Source: Gnetum montanum (Eukaryota > Streptophyta > Gnetopsida > Gnetales > Gnetaceae). From it: DNA of 64,000 nt. The notes under the pieces were generated by a model. That model was not told the DNA's origin and ran no database searches. It saw only the letters and a list, made by a program, of their open reading frames with translations. The stretch is from NCBI GenBank assembly GCA_015680685.1, contig MNCI01023815.1, forward strand, positions 141,959 through 205,958, in the 5' to 3' direction. Positions 58,206-64,000 of this stretch are shown in pieces. Position 1 is the first letter of the stretch. Each line of letters starts with the position of its first letter. Position numbers and translations under genes: made by a program.

Positions 58206-59834
58206 TCACAACAAAATCATGGATTAGTGTGCAATGTGTAACAATATCGTTGAAGTACCTTGTCTCATCAGTGGATACACTTGGCTAGGTTGTGATTCTA
58301 ATGGATGAATTTTGATAATAGTGTTAGCATGAAGGCTGAAAATATGGTGGAATAGATAAGGAGTCCATTAAATTTGAAAAAGTTCAAATGTGAGGAAATG
58401 CTTGAAGAGTGTTTAAGAATTCACAATAGTAACTATAAAATTTTTTACTAAAAAAAATGTTGTGAAGATACGCATTATTGGATGGCANTACTAAAAAAAA
58501 TGTTGTGAAGATACGCATTATTGGATGGCATTGATGAGGTAAACAAAAGGATTTGATTGTAAGAGTGTCTAAGAATAAAGAACTTAACTAACCCAACCAA
58601 AAGATATGCAAGTCCTCTCAAAGCAAGCACAGGCATTTTATTGCCCTTGCATAACTTCAAACCAAGGAGTTTGTGGGCTCCATAGATGATTAATGGTTAT
58701 GGAAGGTTAAGTACAGAAAGCCAAAAGAAACTACCTAAGAATTTTAACACATCAAACTAAGACATTGAACAAGAACATGAAACTAATAGTGAGGTGAGAC
58801 ATGGAAAGCATAGATGGATGAGAGAGTGTGCAAAATGGAGTTCCTCATTAAGGTTACATGAAGTCTCTTGTGAACTTTATGGTTAACTGACTTAATAAGA
58901 TCCATCCTTAGTCTAAACCAAAACCAACCAATTTCAGTAACTTTGCATCACCATTCTAAGACTAGTCCATCCCCCTAAGACACAAGAGTGCTTTCACAAA
59001 ACAAACACCATTCCTTATTAGAGAAGAAAAGAGAAATAGAAAGTGAGGAAGGGCCTTAGTTAGAGGGGACCTTCGAGCATGGGTAACATGTCTTTCTAGT
59101 CCCATAACCAGTCCTTATAGCCTATTTATTTTGTCGAAGGGACATGCTTTGAATTTTCATCATTTTTTATTATTTTTTTCTTCTTATTTTTTTTATGAGA
59201 ACCACACCATGCAAAGACTTATGCAACTTCCTTTTATTGGCCAACATGGAATGGTAAGAAATCCATGAAAACACACATGCACCCAAGCATAAAGGCACAA
59301 AGAATACTAAATCCCCTTGAAGTCACACCCTATGCAAACCTTTGAATCCTTTCCAATTCTAGAAACTACCAAAGTCACAAATTTGTTATAGTTTTGTTAA
59401 TGAAAAAGGAATTGCATATTTCCAGAACAAGGAAAACCATTGAATTTGTGGATGGGTTGATGTTGTGGACGCATTGCCTATTTTAGGAAAAAGAAACCAT
59501 GTCCTCATTATTAGTAACAAAATTCAAAGCTAGAACCCAAACAACAACAATCAAATAAAAAATAGTGTAAACCATCATCAAATAATGAATTACCACTATG
59601 TCTTGCACTTATTAATAAAAAAGTTAGAAAATCATACTAGAATAAAATAAAATATAAAAAAAGTGCACAATATTCAATAAATATCAAATGTACTAATGAT
59701 GTTGTAAAACAAAATTCAGGAAATATTAAGAACATGAAAATAAGAAGATGTAAAATAGAGAATGTGTAAAACAAAAAGTTGTAAAATAAAAAGGGTGAAA
59801 ATTTGAGGAGCTACTTATATAGTTAGCATGGATG
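58206..59834 (-). repeat. Post-pol untranslated spacer of element F
   Basis: On the minus strand it contains the conserved 'ggttatgggactagaaagacatgttaccc...ggtcccctctaactaagg' block (59054-59112) and other blocks shared with D in the same order. It lacks the TATATATA and GTAAG signals found ahead of ORF3 in A, B, D and E. Confidence 0.62.
58446..58530. other. Assembly join: N with 42-bp duplicated flanks
   Basis: The N at 58488 lies between identical copies 58446-58487 and 58489-58530. Confidence 0.92.
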
Positions 59835-59856
59835 GCCATCTCCCCCATGATTGAGT
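59835..59856 (-). other. Internal polypurine-tract-like site after pol (F)
   Basis: The minus strand reads TCAATCATGGGGGAGATGGC, the cleanest copy of the site. It shares CAATCATGGGGG with the 3' tract of element B. Confidence 0.6.
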
Positions 59857-59869
59857 TGAAAGGAGGACA

Positions 59870-62800
59870 TCTAAAATATTGAGAGTGGTTGTCCATCCTA
59901 TGAGGCATGTGTTGTATTAGTTGGCTTATGCTTGTGGAAAGGTTTAACTTATTATATGTTGACTAGCTATCTCTTATCTGGGCTCTCAAGTTTGTAGATC
60001 ATCATGGCCCCAAAAGAAAAAGTTTCATAAATTATATAAGGTCCTCCCACAACATTTGAAAGTTAGTTTGTTGAGGTACATGTGTGGGGTTCCAGTAAAG
60101 AACCTTGTCTCCTGGTTGAAGTTTGACTTTTCTAATTTTAAGGTCATGACACTTTTTGTTGTATGCTTTGTGCAACCCATTGGATGATAGGGCCACCAAT
60201 CGACCTTCTTCTAACAAGTTAAGATTCATTAATGTTACTTTTTATGCTAGACTCAAGTTAAGGTCGAGGTCATAGGCTATTGAAAATGTACAAAGCTTGA
60301 ATTGAATAGGAAGTGTTGGTAATTTTCCATACACAAGCTCATAGGGAGATTAGCCTATAGAAAGTTTCCATGTTGAGTGATAGGCCCAAAGGGCATCATT
60401 GAATGTCATGCTCCAAACTTTCCTATATTTTCCAACAGTTCTTGTTAAAATCCTTGTAATTTCCCTATTAGTAACCTCATCTTGACCATTGGCTTGGGGG
60501 TGGTAGAGTGTTGTCAGTTTATGTGCAACCCCTAAGCATTGCATGAGCTTTCGAAAGGTAGTACTTGTAAAGTGAGTTCTATTATCAGAAATTAATTCGC
60601 ATGGCACACCAAACCTATTTACAACATTTTTTTGTACAAACCAAGTAGCAATAGAAGATGTACAGTCAAGGACAAATGTTGCTTCTACCCATTTCATACA
60701 ATAGTCAACAATGACTATGATGTACACCTTTCCATTAGACATGGGTGTGATGGGACCCATGAAATTAATGCCCTAGATATCGAAGGGTTCCAATGGTTGA
60801 ATCCATTATTGAGGTCTCTCTATTTGAGTAGTCATTCCACGATCTCATTGGCAATGTTCACAAGAGTGGACATATTGATGAGCATCCCTAAAAATTGTTG
60901 GCCAATAGTACCTTGCCATCAAGATTTTAATGGTCATGCATCTCCTAGCATAATGCCCTCTACAAGGACCTTCATGAGTGTCTTGGAGAACATGTAGTTG
61001 ATCAGCATCAAGGACACACCAATGAACCAGTCCATCGGCACACATCTTGTAGAGGTGTTCATTAATCTCCATGAAGTGTTTCACCTAGTGAAGAAATTGT
61101 TGTTTCTTCTGGTGGTCTAACCCTTGTGGCATCTCTTGAGTGAGAAGATAGGTGAGAATGCCATCATACCATTTAGACTCATTGGGAAATTCTTTAGTTA
61201 TAGCCCTAGCAAAGATGAGTTCGTCAAGAAACATATTAGACAATGGGTTGTCTTCCTCTTTGTTATTCCATTGTAACTGAGACAAGTGTTCAATGACCAC
61301 ATTCTCAGTGCCCTTTCGATCTACCATCATAAGATCAAATTCCTGTAAGATCACCAGCCACCATATGACATGGGGACTCACCATTGGCTTACTCATTGGA
61401 AAGCGTATGGCACTATGATCTATGTGCACAAAAACTTTGTAGCCAAGCACATAATGCCTAAACTTTTCTAGAGAAAACAACATTGCCATCAATTCTTATT
61501 CTATGGTGGTGTAGTTCAATTGTGCACCCACAATGCTTTGGCTAACGTAGTGGATGTAGTATGGACATTTCTTGTCATCCATTTGCATAAGCACAACTCC
61601 CAAGGCATAATTTAATACATCCATCATGACATGAAATGGTCTAGAGTAGTCAAGTGCTTGTAGAATTGGAGTTTCCACAAGTTTCTCCTTCAGTCTCTTG
61701 AATGATTTTTCACATTCCATGGTCCAAACAAATGGAGCATCTTTCTTTGTCAGCTCAACCAACAATTTTGTGATTTTAGAGAAATTCTCTATGAATCACC
61801 AGTAGTAGCTAGTATGTCCAAGGAATGACCAAACATCTTTAATAGTTTTTGGATGGCAAGTTATTCCTTGGATGACCCTTATTTTCTCAAGGTCTACCTC
61901 AATTCTTGGTTGTGATATTTTTTGCCCCAACACAATGCCCTCTTGGACCATCAAATGACTTTTCTACTAATTGAGCCATAAGTTTTTTTTAACACATCAT
62001 TTTAACACTTGCTCAAGGTGGTCCAAGGCTTGCTTAAATGTAGCTCCATAGGTGGGGAAGTCATCCATAAAGACTTCCACATGACTACTAATCTACTATT
62101 GAAAAATTCTTAGGACCAGGTATTGAAAGGTAGTAGAGGCATTGCACAAACCAAAAGGCATCTTGCGATATGAAAAAGTCCCCGAGGGACTTGTGAATGT
62201 TGTTTTGGCTTAGTCCTCTAACACAATCTGGATTTGATTATAGCCACTATAACCATCCAGAAAATTGTAGTAGCAATGCCCAGATATTGTGTCTAATACC
62301 TAATCAACAAATGGCAACAGAAAGTGGTCTTTGAATGTTGCCATATTCAACAACTAAAAATCAATGTAGACCCACCACTTGCCACCTTTCTTTGGCACAA
62401 TCACGAGTGGACTAACACATTCACTATTTGCAATGGGATAAATGAACCCCACCTTAAGGAGTTATTCAATTTCCTCCTTGATGATCTACTTCAATTTGGG
62501 GTTCAATTGCCTTTGTGGTTATCTCTTTGGCTTCATAGCCAAGTCGGTGTAGATGGGATGCTAACATATCTTAGGATTAATCCCTGTGAGTTCAAGATAT
62601 GACCAAGCAAAGGCTGCTAACCTTTTTTCAACCATTTTTAATAGCATCTTTTTCTATTCTAGAGTAAGATAGGTATTGATTATGACTAGCTTTCCATTCT
62701 TTAAGAACACATATTCCATGCCAACCGATAAAGTTTTTAGTCCAAGGGGCTCTTACTTGAAATTTTCAAGAATTGCCAACTCTCCCCAGTAGGTATCATC

Positions 62801-63603
62801 ATTTGCATCATTAGAGAGTTGGTGATGAACTTGCTCTAGTTCATCCATGTCTATGACATATGCACATGTTAGGCTCTTAGTTGGTTTCATGCATAGTGTG
62901 CTGCAATCTGAATTAGCAATCAGCCACTGAATGCCCTCTTGTTTTGTGGTTGCTACATATAAACACCTTTGAATTTTTACTTTTGGTGCACACTACTTGC
63001 CTGGAAAGATGGATGCTCGTTTCACTGCCAAGAGTTTCTACACCCCATTGCACCCTGTATTGTTGTACATGATATATGGAACTCGGTTCTTCTCGATCTT
63101 TCCAAATGCTTTTTTTTCTTGGATATTTCTAGGGAAAGATCTCTTATGCCCATTCTTACATCAACGATGCTTAGCCATGCCCTTCCTATGATGATTGGGG
63201 AGTCCCCTTTACAGTTCATCACCTTGATCACTAGAAAATTAGCAGGGTAAGACCACCCACAAATAATGGTCACAATGTCTTGTACCAGTCCTAATGGAAC
63301 AGTGATGGACTAGTTTGCCAATTCTAATATAATATTGCTCTTGTTTAAAGGAGGCAGGTTTCATGTACTATACATCTCATGAGAGATCAGGCTGACATTG
63401 GAACTAGAATCAAGAAGAGCCTTACATGGTTCATTCCTAGCAATCTGTAAATAAATTAGAGGACTTCCAAGATCTACTAACTTCCTGGGAAGGTTTCCAA
63501 CATGGATCCAATTAGATATGGCATGAGTAAGCATCACAGTATAGATCTTGGGTGATGTTTGATTTGAAGGGAACTCAAAGGAATTTGATATAGAAAAAGA
63601 CAA
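59870..63603 (-). pseudogene. pol: Element F pol (PR-RT-RH-IN), best-preserved copy
   Basis: Minus strand, high to low coordinates. The protease lies in 63603-63361 (active site ALLDSSSNVSLIS, Asp kept, Gly replaced by Ser) and 63273-63022 (IIIGRAWLSIVDVRMG). RT runs over about 62650-62040 with an intact FMDDF box near 62062-62076. The RT/RNase H connection is open over 61765-61496. RNase H is open over 61492-61085 (FRHYVLGYKVFVHIDHSAI, VVIEHLSQLQW). The zinc region is open over 61084-60845 (HEGPCRGHYA and HSCEHC, all four ligands present). The integrase core is open over 60760-60350 with DYCMKW, SDNRTHF and QDEVTNRE (D, D and E retained). The tail is open over 60229-60032 (LQPGDKVLYWNPTHVP). 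A few stops and shifts separate these blocks. No chromodomain. Confidence 0.92.
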
Positions 63604-64000
63604 AGGAATAGGGTAGTCAACTATATGTGTATTTGAAGGCTTAGGTAGACTGCATAATCAAAAGAAAGGCCTTTTCTTTGATCGAGTATTTGAACTACTC
63701 GATTGATGAACCAATTGTAGATTAACAACCCTGGTAGTGTTGTGTTGTTGCGGTTGAGCTAGGAGTTCACCCTACATAGGTGGAGTAGGTGGTAGCTGTG
63801 TTGATGGGGGAGGAAGATGTGTAGGAATAAGAGGAGGATAAGCGTAAGAGGTGGTATTCCTTCTTACATGTGGAAAATGAGTTCAATAATAATCAGAAGG
63901 ATGGCAGTGAGATTGGAAAGTAGAAATGTGACTGGAGGAGTCACGTGGAGACAAGGGTTACTAGATGTAATATCCATAGGGATCAAATTGTCGATAAGGG
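63604..64000 (-). pseudogene. gag: Element F gag, C-terminal part (cut by window edge)
   Basis: On the minus strand the right-hand edge reads YRQFDPYGYYI, matching the Tyr-rich gag tail of D (YRQPDLYGYYVQQP) and E. A Ser/Tyr/Pro-rich stretch follows, then the conserved segment with SIEXFKYSIKEKAF ahead of protease. The capsid and knuckle domains lie beyond the window. At least one TAG stop (near 63961) and other breaks are visible, so it is not a functional frame as it stands. Confidence 0.75.

Larger units (their letters stand above)
57012..64000 (-). mobile_element. Element F: minus-strand gypsy element with little ORF3
   Basis: On the minus strand, from the right edge: C-terminal gag, pol, internal polypurine-like site, spacer, a very short ORF3 remnant, polypurine tract and 3' LTR. 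Pol is better preserved than in any other copy. About 2.7-2.8 kb of ORF3 together with its putative promoter and donor is missing. The 5' end is beyond the window. Confidence 0.9.

Noticed and set aside
59726-64000. Plus-strand open frames over element F (for example 60632-60997, 62324-62602, 62969-63250).
   Set aside because: They are antisense shadows of RT, integrase and protease on the minus strand.
1-64000. Host protein-coding genes, rRNA, functional tRNA or CRISPR arrays.
   Set aside because: None found; all convincing coding similarity belongs to transposable elements, and the direct repeats are LTRs, target duplications, a minisatellite or assembly joins.

Overview
The window looks like intergenic heterochromatin from a plant nuclear genome, probably a large one. 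Nearly all of it is decayed LTR retrotransposons of the Ty3/gypsy OTA (Athila/Tat-like) type, with a few tRNA-derived SINEs and one LINE fragment. I found no intact host gene, tRNA or rRNA. The depth of decay and nesting would suit a slow-turnover gymnosperm-like genome, but that is inference; the sequence does not name the species.

Layout. 1-145 is a stray post-pol spacer fragment fused to the gag of element A. Element A (146-10275, +) lacks its 5' end and has a 3' LTR at 9391-10275. 10276-11479 is AT-rich unassigned sequence. Element B (11480-22404, +) is also 5'-truncated, with a 3' LTR at 21527-22404. 22405-25775 holds two SINEs and the 3' end of a LINE on the minus strand. Element C (25776-56104, +) starts inside that LINE and carries two complete nested insertions. 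Element D (26841-39915) lies in C's gag and is flanked by the 5-bp target duplication CAAAG. Element E (42688-53389) lies in C's protease region and is flanked by CTTGG/CTTAG. C itself breaks off in integrase at about 56104. 56105-57011 is unrelated sequence with a SINE (15-bp target duplication) and a small minisatellite. Element F (57012-64000, minus strand) enters from the right edge and is the best-preserved pol copy.

All six elements are one family or close relatives. The LTRs are about 0.84-0.96 kb and run TGATGAG...CTCATCA. The primer site is a decayed tRNA-Asp-type site. The order is gag, then protease-RT-RNase H-integrase, then a 1.5-2 kb conserved untranslated spacer, then a third sense ORF (ORF3) of about 0.9-1 kb codons, then a short polypurine tract and the 3' LTR. 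ORF3 appears to encode an N-terminal domain resembling the 'putative plant transposon protein' family, a proline-rich linker, a long coiled coil and a conserved C-terminal module.

The most interesting signal is upstream of ORF3. Four copies share a TATATATA box next to CATCGATG-like motifs resembling the LTR U3, then a GTAAG-type donor, and about 270-310 bp later a CTAAY branch-like site and a TGATTACAG acceptor that abuts the ORF3 ATG. I read this as a separate, spliced ORF3 transcription unit inside the retrotransposon. A second copy of the polypurine tract (CAATCATGGGGG) lies just after pol. The elements are dead: most stops are TAG where sister copies have CAG or TGG, as expected from deamination of CHG-methylated DNA.

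Four single Ns, each flanked by an exact or near-exact 42-66 bp duplication, are assembly joins and not biology.
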